From assembly GCA_013433145.1 (NCBI GenBank), contig CM024176.1, positions 744,001 to 808,000 of the forward strand: a stretch of 64,000 nt of DNA, read 5' to 3'. Position 1 is the first letter of the stretch. Each line of letters opens with the position of its first letter. This document shows positions 47,861-64,000 of the stretch, in pieces. The notes under the pieces were generated by a model. That model searched no databases. It saw nothing but the letters and a program-made list of their open reading frames with translations, and was not told the origin of the DNA. The translations under genes were made by a program, and so were the position numbers. Source of the DNA: Ascaris suum (taxonomy: Eukaryota > Nematoda > Chromadorea > Rhabditida > Ascarididae).

Positions 47861-48140
47861 TTTTACAGGTACAGCATAAACGTTGTACATGTCGTAATTG
47901 TACGAAGTGGACTGAATTATCTATATCCTAATTGCTTTTTTGCAATATAGAACAATACCCTATAGGCCTATTCCTTCCTATTCAATGAGTTGCAAATGTG
48001 AACTCAGCGGAAATGACAAAAGCTAACAAGAGCTTTAGCAAATATTCCCTCCTCATTTCTGTGCAAATGAATGTAATTTGTTTTATTTGGCTAATTAGCA
48101 ATTAGCTAAATAATCGAATGAGAGTAAATTCTAACGAGAT

Positions 48141-48242
48141 ATGCAAATTTCGTTTGCTTTATGACAGATGGCAGTATGAACACCAATTAAATATGCAAAT
48201 AAGTGAAGTGACAAATATGCGATGTTATGTGCTTATGCAAAT
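48141..48242 (+). promoter_or_regulatory. three ATGCAAAT octamers
   Basis: ATGCAAAT occurs at 48141-48148, 48193-48200 and 48235-48242, all on the same strand. It is the classic POU/Oct-type octamer. GCAAAT words continue at 48062 and 48448-48478. The word is generally common in this AT-rich window, which weakens the regulatory reading. Confidence 0.3.
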
Positions 48243-48811
48243 TTAATCACCTCTAATTCGCCGAATTTATCTAGATATTGCGCATTTTTGCGCATATAAA
48301 TGCAACTTTTTTATTGCATTTTGATGTTGAAACGTTGGCTATCTAAGCGTTCATCTGTTACTATTCAAATCGTTTGTATAGTTTTTAGTCTCATCTACAA
48401 GCTTATTCACTCATTGCATATTGCCTTCTGAAAGTGAATTGCAAATTGTATCTAAATACACATTTGCAAATTGCAATAATACTTGCTGCAGAATTGCAAT
48501 TGATAGGCCCTATAAGTTTAATATATATTCGAGAAGATATTGAAGTAATAAATTAATATATCATTATTAGAATACGGTAATTTCGGTTTCACTTCAGTTT
48601 TGATGAGCATTGCAATAGATGCTGCTGATAGGAGGAGCGATTCTTTGTTTTATAACCCATCCAGTAAAGCTTATTTGCTTGGATCTGACAACAGTTGGAT
48701 TCAATCAATGATTGAGTGGCGATATCTTTGTGTCTTAGAAGAAGGATTTCATTTTTTTTTTCGGCGTCTAATACACTCTCAGAATAGATTCTTTGTTTTG
48801 AAAGGTTCTAA

Positions 48812-48925
48812 ATGACAGCTCATTTCACGATGACGAATTTTGCGCCCCTGAATGAGCTGAAGGAATTGCTCGAGGAGATTGAAGCATGCAGGGATGGGCT
48901 TTGTTGTTGGCTTGTTGCTTCTTAG
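48812..48925 (+). CDS. candidate small ORF or exon, 37 codons
   Basis: ATG at 48812 follows an in-frame TAA directly. The frame reads MTAHFTMTNFAPLNELKELL, EEIEACRDGLCCWLV-A-S, then TAG. The middle is an amphipathic acidic helix (L-x-x-L-x-x-L-L-x-x-I pattern) with GAG/GAA/AAG-rich codons, quite unlike its AT-rich surroundings. An AG (AAATGACAG) just inside could make it an exon instead. The minus strand is also open here, though its base composition fits coding less well. Confidence 0.35.
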   Translation: MTAHFTMTNFAPLNELKELLEEIEACRDGLCCWLVAS

Positions 48926-54226
<5,301 letters not shown>

Positions 54227-55934
54227 TTCATTTGTAAAAGGATTCAAGGAATTATCTTTTGCAAAAAAAAACTAATGTCCTTTTTAATTCTTATACAAAA
54301 AAATCGAATCGTATGAAGGTATTGTACACTGAATATGAAAGTACTCGACCTAAACATTTGCCATTGCCCTTTTTTCTCTTCATTTTTCGTGTGATCAAGG
54401 CCTAAAACTTTGATGCTCACATAGATTCGAGGAGTCTATCAGTTATTAAATTTTCATTAGTGCAGCACTTTTTCTCGCTTTTTCTTTTCTGCCTAGTTCT
54501 TTTCTTGCCTTTCGATTCGTTTTGTCCACTCTATCCACCTGTCTGGCTTTCCTATCGATAGTGCATTCTTCATCAACTTTTTCTAGAGTAATGTGTTTTC
54601 CTGAGTTTTGAGGGCTTTGCATCATCTAATGAAGCTCTATACATCAAATAACATTACCGTTTACTTGAATTGGCGTTATTATATCGTTTTCAGTTATAAT
54701 GATAATAAGTAAAAATTGGTACAGATATTGCTTCGGACATCTTTCATCCTTCATATTGCTTCAGTTTGAACGATTCTTTTCTCTCGAAACTCTCGATTTT
54801 TGACATTCTTCTTCCAAGTACTATTTTTCATGCCCGCAACATAAGTTTTTGTGTATTTTTTTTCGCGGTGTTGATGTGATAGAAGCAATGTTTCAAAGGT
54901 TATACGTGTGCTATGTGTTGAGAGCGTGACTCAGATTTCCTATGATTCATGCTCAAAGGTTCTCTATGTCATAAATAACTAAACTCCATCTAGGTTGTAT
55001 TAAGGTTGTATTACGCTCCACTTAGGTTTGATCATTGCTTCAGGCAGTATTCTAAACACTGATTGCATCGAGAGCCTTCCATGCAGCATTTATAAATTCT
55101 CTAGTATGACACCGATAGCGTACATATGAAGGAAGTATTTTGAAGATAATTTATTGTGCTGACGAGAACTACAGATAGCTTCAAATTAACAGAGATATAA
55201 ATAAATTGTTTTAGTAATTATTAACACAAAAATGAAAATGTTGGTATTAAATGAAGCGTTGAGTTGTGTTTCCGCTTTCAGCATTATTCACGAATGAGGT
55301 GAACCACAGTTAAACTAACATTGATATCACATACATTTACTTAATTTAATTTCTTTACTGATTGATTTCTATCGATGCTCACTGGTCTGAATCGTTGAGA
55401 TTATAAGAAGACTACCTTCACAAATAATTTAATTATTGCACGAATCTCCGTATTAGTAGTAGTGTTGACTTGTTACAAATTATATTTAAGTTTTCCCCAG
55501 TGATCTCAATCGAACTTTCCCAAGACAGTAGTATCATACAAGCAAGTGAGTCGGATGTTCAGCTCATATTTTTGGTAATCGATTATCTCGGGGCATTCTG
55601 CAGATTAGGAGGTGGTGCAAAATTACTAACGCTTTTTAAATTATCATATTTTCGTCATATATCAAAGAAATTTCGCATTTTTTTCTGCTATATTTCGTTA
55701 ATAATATAATATTTTTGAAGTGCTTTCCACATATCTCTGATGCTTCAACTAGATATGCTTTGTGAACACAATTATGAAAGCGAATAATAGAGCATTGAGC
55801 AGAAAACATCAGTAAAAAAGAAAAAAAGCAACACATCCTGGTTAAAATATATCAAACATCATGTAATTCATTAGTCAACAACAGCAGCAGTGTGAAGCTG
55901 AGTTGGCTGAAACACGGTTTCAAAGAAGCAAGAA

Positions 55935-56165
55935 ATGAGTACAGTAACAGTATCGACTGCTATCAAGTTCAACACTCATAGAAGGCGGAACTGGAAAACT
56001 TTTTATAACGTTATTTATATTAAAACATCCTTTGGCGACCCGAAATTGATATCCGCATCGATTGTGGAGGCCGGAGTAGGGGGGAGTGGGAGGGGGACGC
56101 AAATGAAATATCCCAGAAAACGGATTATCGAAAAGGCTGCGCACAATTTTATGACAAATAAATAA
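55935..56165 (+). CDS. uncertain ORF, 76 codons, followed by AATAAA
   Basis: ATG at 55935 opens a frame to TAA at 56163. It has basic and aromatic residues early (HRRRNWKTFYNVIYIKTSFG), a Gly-rich turn (AGVGGSGRGTQ) and a basic end (MKYPRKRIIEKAAHNFMTNK). Overlapping AATAAA words begin at the stop, so it could be a last exon. The minus strand is open as well. No family is recognised. Confidence 0.3.
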   Translation: MSTVTVSTAIKFNTHRRRNWKTFYNVIYIKTSFGDPKLISASIVEAGVGGSGRGTQMKYPRKRIIEKAAHNFMTNK

Positions 56166-56264
56166 ATCAACTTTGTGCTTGCGGTGTTCTAATGAATCCA
56201 GGCTGAAAAAGTTTTAGCTTAGTAGTACAATGTGTCTAATATGGACAACGATGAATTTTGGTAG

Positions 56265-56359
56265 AAAGCATTGCACGTGAAGCGTTCTTGGAAATTCTGT
56301 AAAAGTTGCGGTAGCAGGAACGAAATGAGCGCACTACACAGGTGTAGACAATATTTCAG
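56265..56359 (+). CDS. candidate cysteine-rich exon
   Basis: After TTTTGGTAG the segment reads KALHVKRSWKFCKSCGSRNE then MSALHRCRQYF. It ends at TTTCAG/GTGTAT, with a second donor CAG/GTAGGT eleven bases on (the GTGTATTTCAG stretch is a small duplication). The spacing C-x2-C-x11-C suggests a zinc-binding knuckle. A fourth Cys follows if read through. It matches no finger class exactly (not nuclear receptor, DHHC or MYND). The in-frame stop just before it coincides with the acceptor AG. Confidence 0.35.
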
Positions 56360-56507
56360 GTGTATTTCAGGTAGGTATGTAAACACAATGATGTACAGTG
56401 TTTCAAAAAGAGCTACAATGTGTACCGGATTCTGTTTCGATATTGCCCACTTAATATTTACTGCAAGGCGTGAAGAATACAATTTGTAATTTCCGACTTT
56501 TCAATAG

Positions 56508-56602
56508 CAGTGAAACAGTGCAATTATCAACGAAGTTCAGGATCGCTTACAACACTAACACCACGGATATCATCTGAGGCAGAGAGAGCGTCACCCTTTT
56601 AG
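56508..56602 (+). CDS. candidate exon, Ser/Thr-rich, with stop
   Basis: The acceptor GACTTTTCAATAG is followed by VKQCNYQRSSGSLTTLTPRI then SSEAERASPF and TAG. It lies between the cysteine-rich candidate and the segment at 56910 in the same orientation. No homology is recognised. Confidence 0.25.
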
Positions 56603-56820
56603 TCTAAGAAAACATTTATGTTGAAATTGCTATAAACCACTTAGCATTTCCGGTGGGAAATATTTAAACGCTCCACTTTCATTCATTTGAGAATTTTTGA
56701 GGTCATCAACGAAGAGCCTATTACTGCTCAGATTCTTTCAGGAATATCCTTAACATATATGAGGGAAAAAAACTGAATCCGAAACACTTCTTCTATGATG
56801 CCAACTGTGAACTGGTTAGT

Positions 56821-56845
56821 GGGGGGGGGGGGGGGAGGGGGGGGG
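56821..56845 (+). repeat. poly-G tract, 15 plus 9 bases
   Basis: Two G runs are separated by one A, 65 bases before the acceptor of the next candidate exon. Confidence 0.9.
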
Positions 56846-56909
56846 AACAGTTATCCTCAGTTCTCACTAGAAAGCTTCTACCATATAAAAATGCTCTGAC
56901 CTATTTCAG

Positions 56910-57198
56910 CAGAGAAAGGTTGCACGACAGTTTTCCGGTTCCAAGAGCAGGTTCTTGTGGCAGGCCATATGAAAAGTCTTCGCCTAATGAAAATACATCA
57001 ATTCGACGAATAGAGAAGGACTGGGGCTAGACTCCACAAGGATGAGAAAGATCCGCGCTACGTGGATGACGGGAGGAAGTGAATAACGGAGGTACCTTTA
57101 AAAAAATTACGCCCCGCATTTTTGAGGTGTACCTGAATAAGAATGATGGGATACCGTTCGGGTTAAGTGCATGGGTTATTTATAACCGCAGAAGATGA
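56910..57198 (+). pseudogene. coding-like segment broken by three stops, possible decayed exon
   Basis: The acceptor CTGACCTATTTCAG is followed by 39 open codons (RERLHDSFPVPRAGSCGRPY, EKSSPNENTSIRRIEKDWG) to TAG at 57028. In the same frame a second open stretch runs from 57070 (REEVNNGGTFKKITPRIFEV, YLNKNDGIPFGLSAWVIYNR) to TGA at 57196. Between them this frame has TAG, TGA and TGA within 45 bases, but the +1 frame is open there (LHKDEKDPRYVDDGRK). Two compensating indels, by decay or assembly error, would explain the pattern. No GT-AG intron fits the gap. No family is recognised. Confidence 0.35.
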
Positions 57199-58396
57199 GC
57201 TACTATATGGATGAAGAAAATCTAGATGCGTGTTGCAGCGAGAATGAAACCAACAGCATTCATAAAACACTCGAGAAGTAATCCGCAAGTATCACACATT
57301 TCAAGTGATTATCGGAAATTGGGCAGTTATTACGGTCATTTTTAAAAGATGAGTATCGTACAGTGCTTCTTCAGCTCACTGTTGACGTGTATGTGAAATA
57401 TTTTAACATTTCTGCCACATAGCTGTCACATTCTCCCTCATTAATACTTAAAACATTTTATTAAGTCTACGTGGCTCGTGCAAATCAAGCCATAAGAAAT
57501 TTGTCATGCAATCCAACGCTGAATGCTTTGTCTAGTTGATATGGTCCTTTTCTTTTTTTCATACCTTTTTTTCTCTCTGTGCATGAAACCTGAAAAGCAG
57601 CTATACATTTTCGTCGATGACAGATGAACTTGTAAGGTGTTCGTTCCAATCATGTTGAGCCATCATATTATACCTTTCCTAATTTCACCTTTCGACATTT
57701 TGCTTGTTTCTCCATCAGATTCACGAAGGAACTTTTTAATTTCAGAATGGATTGTCGGCTGCTTGAAATGCTGTCTACCACGAAGACATTTTGAAAAAAA
57801 GGCGTATTTTATTGCTTAAGTACTGTCGTCAAAATCTTTCGGCCTTTCTAGAAGTCTTCTATTTATGCGGTTACCTTATTCACCTGTTCCTTGGTGATTT
57901 TCATCTACCTTTCGTATACAATGTCATCATTTCAATAACAACTTCGCAATAATACTTTTAAAGAATGAATTCAGTGGCCGTTGTTCAAAACGTTTGGCTA
58001 TCGCTGTAAAGCTGTAAATCTCTCAGCTGTTATTTATTTCCATTATTTATTGTCTAATAAACGGCATGTTTCATTTTACTTGGCCGGATTTCCGCTAATC
58101 TTCACACTTTCATTTCTCTTCTTTTTTTTTCTCTCTCTCTCTTTTTTTCTTATTGAATCACAATTACACTAATGAACAGATATGCATTGCATAATGGTAT
58201 CTTTTGAAGCATAGCAACAAAAATTTTAATTTCAATAATTATCAGTGATGTATGTGTCATTATAGGCATGATGTTTAGCTCTACTGAATGCCTTTCAGCT
58301 AATCCATATCGCACTCAGTATTAATATTCCCCTGCCTGTTTAGTTGGTGGAAGATTTGATAGCCTCATAGTTTCCGTATAATCTTTTCCGTTGGTT

Positions 58397-58497
58397 TTAG
58401 CGCGGAATACTCTTGCAGTGCTTCGTTTCCGTTGGTGGCAGCCTTGTTGACAGCAATTTTGTCACCTGAACTTTAGCGCGGAATATTCTTGCAATGC
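58397..58497 (+). repeat. duplicated TTAGCGCGGAATA motif
   Basis: TTAGCGCGGAATACTCTTGCAGTGCT (about 58397) recurs as TTAGCGCGGAATATTCTTGC-AATGCT (about 58472), 75 bases later. TTTCCGTTGGT precedes the first and also lies between the two. The GCGCGG core is unusual in this AT-rich context. Confidence 0.75.
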
Positions 58498-61400
58498 TCA
58501 GACAGTAAGCAGTGAAAGGACCCACCTCCTTAAGAGTTAAGGCATTATGTGCTATGGAAATTTGCATTCCTAAAGCCTATTATGGTAGCGTTGTATTTAT
58601 ATATAAGCATGTATCCTAAGCATCCGATGATTCCAACTCTAAAATCTGAGTATAATTCAGATATGCAAATTAGAAAATCTATGCAAACAGCGACAATTGC
58701 GAAATTTGCGATGTTTTTAACACCATATTTTGGTGGCTCATGCCATATTTCACACTAATCCATTAGTTCGATAAAAATTGTTCAAAAGCGTCAAATATTG
58801 CATACATTTTTTAATCGATCGATCTTTCATTTTGTGCAATTCAACTCGATGATCAATGAAACCTTTGGAGAATATTTTTCAAAGCGATGAAATCATTTAA
58901 AATATGTATGCAGTATTGCATTTCAAGTAAATGGCTGATCTGATAGGTAAAAACTTATCCCAACTTATCTGACGCTAAGGTTGATAGATTGCTGATAACA
59001 GGAATTAAGTTATATATTTCCGTAAATTGTTATATACGCTTCATGCGCCTTAATTTTTGAAAACGTTTTGGAAAATTTGAAGCAGTTAATTGCGACTTGA
59101 ATAGACATTTTTGAGGATGGTATTCCTTCACTAATAGATTGATAAATTTTGAAATTTATTTATAGTTAGTTTTGTTCTAAAGTTTCCTCGTCATTATTAT
59201 TATCTTACTTCATCATATTCCCAGAATTTATGGATAACTCTTTCCTCTTTCTCACTTGAATAAGGATAGAGATTGCTGATTCATAGAACAAATTATCGAA
59301 CAAATTTACAGATTTTTTAATCAACCATTAAAACTTAAAATAAGTGAAGTTAAAGGTTTGTAGACATAGGTAAGACCAACAGGTAAAGCGCACCAAGTTG
59401 TTTTTTTTTTTGAATGGGAGTGGATGGTGAGGGAGGCTTATTAGATGTAGATAAAGAATATTGTTGATTTAAATGAAATCTTCGAAAGAGCACACATTAT
59501 GCGTGAATATTTGCGTAAAATGCGGCTGCAATGATAGCAACATTTGCTTTTGCTTCATTTCTATCAATACTTTCTCATTTCTTTACATTTACTTCCATCA
59601 ACACCTACTAAATGAGTATTTATTTTTCTTGCAAACTTTGCACAATTTCTTGCAAATTGCAAATTTTCTTGCAAATTGTTATGCATCATCTGCGGGCAGC
59701 AAACTTTCTGCAATACATTCATGCTATTAGTTGGTGATGATGATCGATACATGCTCCACGAATTACAACTTAGGTTTGCTAATTCAACTTTGCATCATTT
59801 GTAATTGCTAAAGTTAGACGAGAGTGAAAAGGTTTGCAAAATTAAATTATTTTGAAAGGTTTTTACTTCGATTTTTATAAATTTTTGCAATAAATTTTCA
59901 CCTGCACGTTTCGAAGGAGATTTTTAGCGCACAATTCTTCACATTCAATTCTAAAAATGTGATCATTGATTATAAATTTAAAAAAAAAGCATATAAATCT
60001 TCAAAACAATTCGATTCATTAGTAATTAAAATATTCATAAGGCATTTAATTTCTTTTTTTTTCTTAACGATATTTTTTATTATAGTTTTTTTTTGAGCAA
60101 ATATTGAAATTTAATTTAATTTACATATAGTAAATATTTATGGCATTGATAATATTTCTATTAAAGTCTAATTTAATTGTATTTATAATTTGATTTAACT
60201 CTTATCGTAATGAATTTATTAGCAAAACCCCACCAGATATTTAATTTTTGAACGTTGACGTCTAATGTTCGTTAGAGTTATATTTTCATTTCGATATGTT
60301 GCATAGGGTGACATTTTTCATTGAGTGAAATTCACGTATGAAATATTTGCTAGCATTTAATTGCCAAAAATTCGGCGAAATAAATGTTTTTTTTTTTCTG
60401 AAATGTGATGTCATATTTGTAGTCAACACTCTCGTTGTATATCATCTTTAGGCTACCGATTTATTTGTGTTTCTGGTGGAAACGTTGTTTATTTGATTGG
60501 CGGGACATCTGCTAAGCCTGATAAATCTACCTAAAGGTCGACCTCTTTAGAAAAAAAAAACCTGCCGACAAAGGCTTTTATTGGTAATACTGTTAAGGTG
60601 TCTATACACAAGTATTCGTCGTGCGAGATTATGTTGAATAATGTTGTAAGGTATTTTCTTCTCTTTGTTATTGTTTAAAAAACAATATGGAAATGCATAA
60701 GATAGTTGTTAATTAAAGGTAAACTTCGTCGATCAAAGGTTAATTAAGGGTACTAAAGGTAAAATAGCGATTAAAAAAATGAAAGATTGAAGATGAACTT
60801 GTATATCACATTGTCGATCAAAGATTAGATGGTGAGATTACCGATTGTCGCATTCATTACCCGAATCATCGGAACACCTTATTTGTAATCTATTCATTCC
60901 CACTGCCCATAATAGAGTGAGGTAATAATTGGGCCATTATATCAACAACTTTGAGTATCTAGATTATTTTAGCAAATTTGCATATGAATATTCAATTCTT
61001 TATTATATCATCCTCTCGATAACATTAATATTTGTTCTTATCTACCAATTCTAGCTAGGAAGGTGCTCAAAGATAAGCAGAAAATCGTGTTGAAATTATT
61101 TTTCGTGTAATGTTTTAAATTGTTTCTTTACTACTACGAATTTCAATTCCTTAATAGATCTATTACACTAATTCCACTTTTTATGCGGCCAACTTCAACT
61201 TTCTTATCTAATTGAAGCAATCTTTTCTTCTTCACTTATAATAATTGCTTATCATTTCATTGGAGGATTAGTTTTTTCATATTTTAACAAGTTTTTTGAT
61301 TTATTTTTTTTTTAGAAGATATTTTGAGCTAAAAAAAATTTGCAACTGAATTCATAAATTTGATGCAATGAATATTTAAATATTTTAATTCAAAAACTAA

Positions 61401-61608
61401 GTAATAAATGGTTATTAAATAAAATTGCTGAATTTAGAATGAACTCGGGTAATAATTTAATTTTGCTGCTGTTAAATAACTTGTTGACGATAAACACTTA
61501 CGTTTTATAATCGCATTTAGGAATGTTGTGCACAAAAATCAAATATCATCTTCTGCTTTCACTCTAAACGTGTTATGTATTCCTGGGAAATAGGAACGGT
61601 AGCCGGGT

Positions 61609-61624
61609 GGGGGGGGGGGGGGGG
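61609..61624 (+). repeat. poly-G tract, 16 bases
   Basis: The G run is followed by CGGGAGGGAGAA, the familiar purine-type flank. Confidence 0.9.
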
Positions 61625-63359
61625 CGGGAGGGAGAATACAATGAGTTGCTATCTTGGACCCCTCCCATCGAATTTGACAAAGCTATTAAAATTTCTAAAC
61701 GTTGACCAAACTAAGCTAAAACACTGGAAGCTAAAAATTGACCAAACATTCTGGAAAACTTATGTCTTCTCTCATTCCTCTCCTCAGTTGGTATCTTTCC
61801 AGCGACACAGTTCATACCCACTCTCCTCGCCCTATAATCTCTCCATTGGAAGAGGTCTTGCCTAGTGGCCTAGTATTCGTAGCCGTGTCCTCATTCTAAG
61901 GTAATTAGTAGCAACATTCTGCGAAACGATAGTTAACTTTGCAATGGAAAACGTTTTCTGTGAAACACTGAAAGTCAATTGAATTTGATCAATTTACGTG
62001 GTGAAATTTAATGTGCTGTATTGATTGTGTGCTTTGCAAGTAAATCAACCGTTAAATCAATTCATGTTAAAGTTGAAATTGCAATGCGATGCGTACATTT
62101 TCAACACTAATGTTGCATTGGGTTTGGTGATTTGTTGAGGAGGTTTGGTTTCCATTTTATAGTGAAAAAATTCACGGAAATGTTATGAAATTAAATTCTT
62201 CAATATCGACTGAAATTAACTATAGGCGAGAAATTGCTGCATACTTTTCATAAAATAGCGTCAAATATAGCACAATTTGTAGCACATATGCAACCTTGCT
62301 GTAACGTCATAAAGTTGCTATGAACAGTTAGCTGTCAGGAAAATAACATAAATCCGCCTGTTCGAAAAAAAATTGCACATATGTCTAACGTTTTGAGCAT
62401 ATAAGCGTTATTTGCGTACTTAACTTGCTTTTGTGTGCACCAAGTGGTTATTGTTGTTGACGGATTTTGAACGAAAGTGATTAAATCAAACAACGCACCG
62501 TCCCCCTTTCCTTTCCGGTCGTCCATTCGTCCACCAGCCAGCCATCTATTCGAATAAAGGATCTTCAAGATTTATAGCAAAATTTAATACTCCTAGGCCA
62601 ATTCATTCGACAATACAGGATAAGAGCGACTAGACTTTTAAATGTTGCAGAAGTCCGTTAATTTGATGAGTCAAAAATTCTTGACGCTGCTAGTTTCATG
62701 ATCTTCATAATTCGATAAAAAGCACGCAAGTATTTACAATTGATATTCCTTTTTGGCTAGGCAAAGCTATAGTGACATGATTGTTCTAGTTGTTTTAGGA
62801 AAGCAGGAGAGATGGAGGTTATTGGGAGATAGGAAGGATTAGAGGGGGCCATTTGGAAGCGAGATTACAATTGTCGACTTCCTTAGAGTACAATCAAGTC
62901 TTTTGCATTCTTTCGGACAAATCGATCGGAATGAACGATTTTCACAAAAGAAAAAAATTGTATAAATTTCTTTTCATTGCAATTGACAATATAGACTTAT
63001 CGATAGGGTTCAAAAAAAAAAACTTCGGAATTTCAACTTTATTTTCTAGCATTCAAGTTTAATTCAGTTTTGATATTTGATGCATTTTGCTGCATAATTT
63101 TTCGAGAAACTTAAAAATTTCCCAATAATATTAAAATACTTGATAATTATATGATTTAATACTTGTGAATATGCCATCATTAAAATATGCGAATTCTAAC
63201 AAATTATCGGATTTCATTCTTTAATTAAATCGTCGGAACGACTAACTACTTTATCATATAATCGGATTTTTTGGGCGCATTTGGTGATGATGAGCGTTTC
63301 GTTTTTGAAAGGAATGTGAACCGGATTTGGGTTTTCAATTCTTGAAACAATAGTCATTA

Positions 63360-63479
63360 ATGCTATTTGAAATTTGCACTAACAGAGGCCACTGCAAACC
63401 ACAGTTTAGAATGGGTGAGGCCATGCGCATAGGACTTGAGGTTGAAACTGTGAACTACGCAGTTCGCGAACTTACCAAG
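63360..63479 (+). CDS. candidate exon, unknown protein
   Basis: The segment ends at a strong donor (CTTACCAAG/GTATCT) in phase 0. Its last part reads FRMGEAMRIGLEVETVNYAV then RELTK. A likely acceptor (GCAAACCACAG) would start the exon at 63405, also in phase 0. The open frame itself extends back to an ATG at 63360. It is markedly G+C-richer than the flanks, with GAG/GAA/GCC codons. No family is recognised, and any further exons would lie beyond the window. Confidence 0.45.
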
Positions 63480-64000
63480 GTATCTCACCAAGACAGGCTC
63501 CATTTGCGGTATCATATTATAATTGCAAGTCTTCATGTCGTGCTGACGAAGCTATGAGCTTTTCTCTTATTTCACAACGGCGATATGATGCGGTTTCATT
63601 GAAAAACATTTTCACAGCTGCTCAGCACGATTAAATTTGCATATTTACGAAAGATCAGGTCTATATTGAAAGAGAGCTAATAGCGCCAATTATCTACAAG
63701 GTTATCATAGGGCTTCTTCCCTCTGTCCTCATGCGCGACTTATTTGAAAATTCTTTGTCTGAAGTCATACGCATATGACAACTGACTCATAATTTCAGCC
63801 TATTGGGCTTGAGGAATTTTTTTTGTTGGAAAATTATTATATTCTTCCGTTAGATGATTTAATCTACAGCCGTAATTTTTTTTTTTTTTTTTTGACTTTA
63901 GCACGATAAAAGTGAAGGGCATTGTAATGTGCACAATGAAATTGGCTAAGCATGAAATCGAAAATCTTGAGCATATAAAAACTTTTTTTTTGAATTTTAA
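63480..64000. other. probable intron or intergenic end of window
   Basis: AT-rich, with a TTTTTTTTTTTTTTTT run near 63878-63893. No further coding segment could be supported. Confidence 0.5.

Larger units (their letters stand above)
57199..63359. other. AT-rich DNA without recognised gene
   Basis: It contains a short duplicated motif (58397-58497) and GCAAATT words near 59630-59665. A poly-G tract lies at 61609-61624, inside an otherwise uninformative 96-codon frame (61575-61865). A minus-strand frame at 62335-62568 has a plausible N-terminal third only. Confidence 0.55.

Overview
This window looks like non-coding-dominated nuclear DNA from an animal. It is AT-rich, has GT-AG introns of one to two kilobases, long (AT)n arrays, many long poly-G or poly-C tracts, and no operon-like gene packing. 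A nematode would fit: acceptors of the TTTTCAG/TTTGCAG kind, a possible 43-base intron, and G-tracts like those known from Caenorhabditis. This is an inference and no species is claimed.

Left part (1 to about 12.6 kb). This part is visibly richer in G+C than the rest, and its + strand is T- and G-rich. It holds the one gene I can identify by its protein: a GYF-domain protein of the GIGYF/SMY2 type on the + strand. Three exons (5293-5397, 7350-7480, 8572-8945) join in phase. Together they give the complete GYF signature W-x-Y-x8-G-P-Y-x4-M-x2-W-x3-G-Y-F, followed by a proline-rich stretch. Weaker exon candidates lie upstream (173-254) and downstream (9698-9770, about 9704-9910, 10651-10744, 10788-10900, 11569-11718). 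A possible poly(A) signal sits at 12592. Whether all of these belong to one transcript cannot be decided here.

Middle part (about 12.6 to 46 kb). This is a gene desert of AT-rich sequence. It contains a perfectly phased 24-base minisatellite (13072-13232), (TATAAA)n, a 580-base ATATC/ATATATC satellite, large (AT)n arrays (all arrays over 70 bases in the window lie between 25.3 and 54.3 kb), a heptamer array, inverted repeats, and poly-G/poly-C tracts with purine-rich flanks. Two higher-GC islands (about 18.5-18.9 and 26.5-27.1 kb) stay unexplained.

Right part (about 46 to 64 kb). This is mostly AT-rich, with short exon-like islands: a minus-strand segment at 46478-46547, a 37-codon ORF at 48812-48925, a cluster at 55.9-57.2 kb with a cysteine-rich exon and a frame broken by stops, and a segment ending in a good donor at 63479. 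A possible cis-regulatory module at 47.6-48.5 kb combines four CAGGTG E-boxes with three same-strand ATGCAAAT octamers. No tRNA, rRNA, CRISPR array or intact transposon was recognised. Nothing seen is clearly a new biological system.
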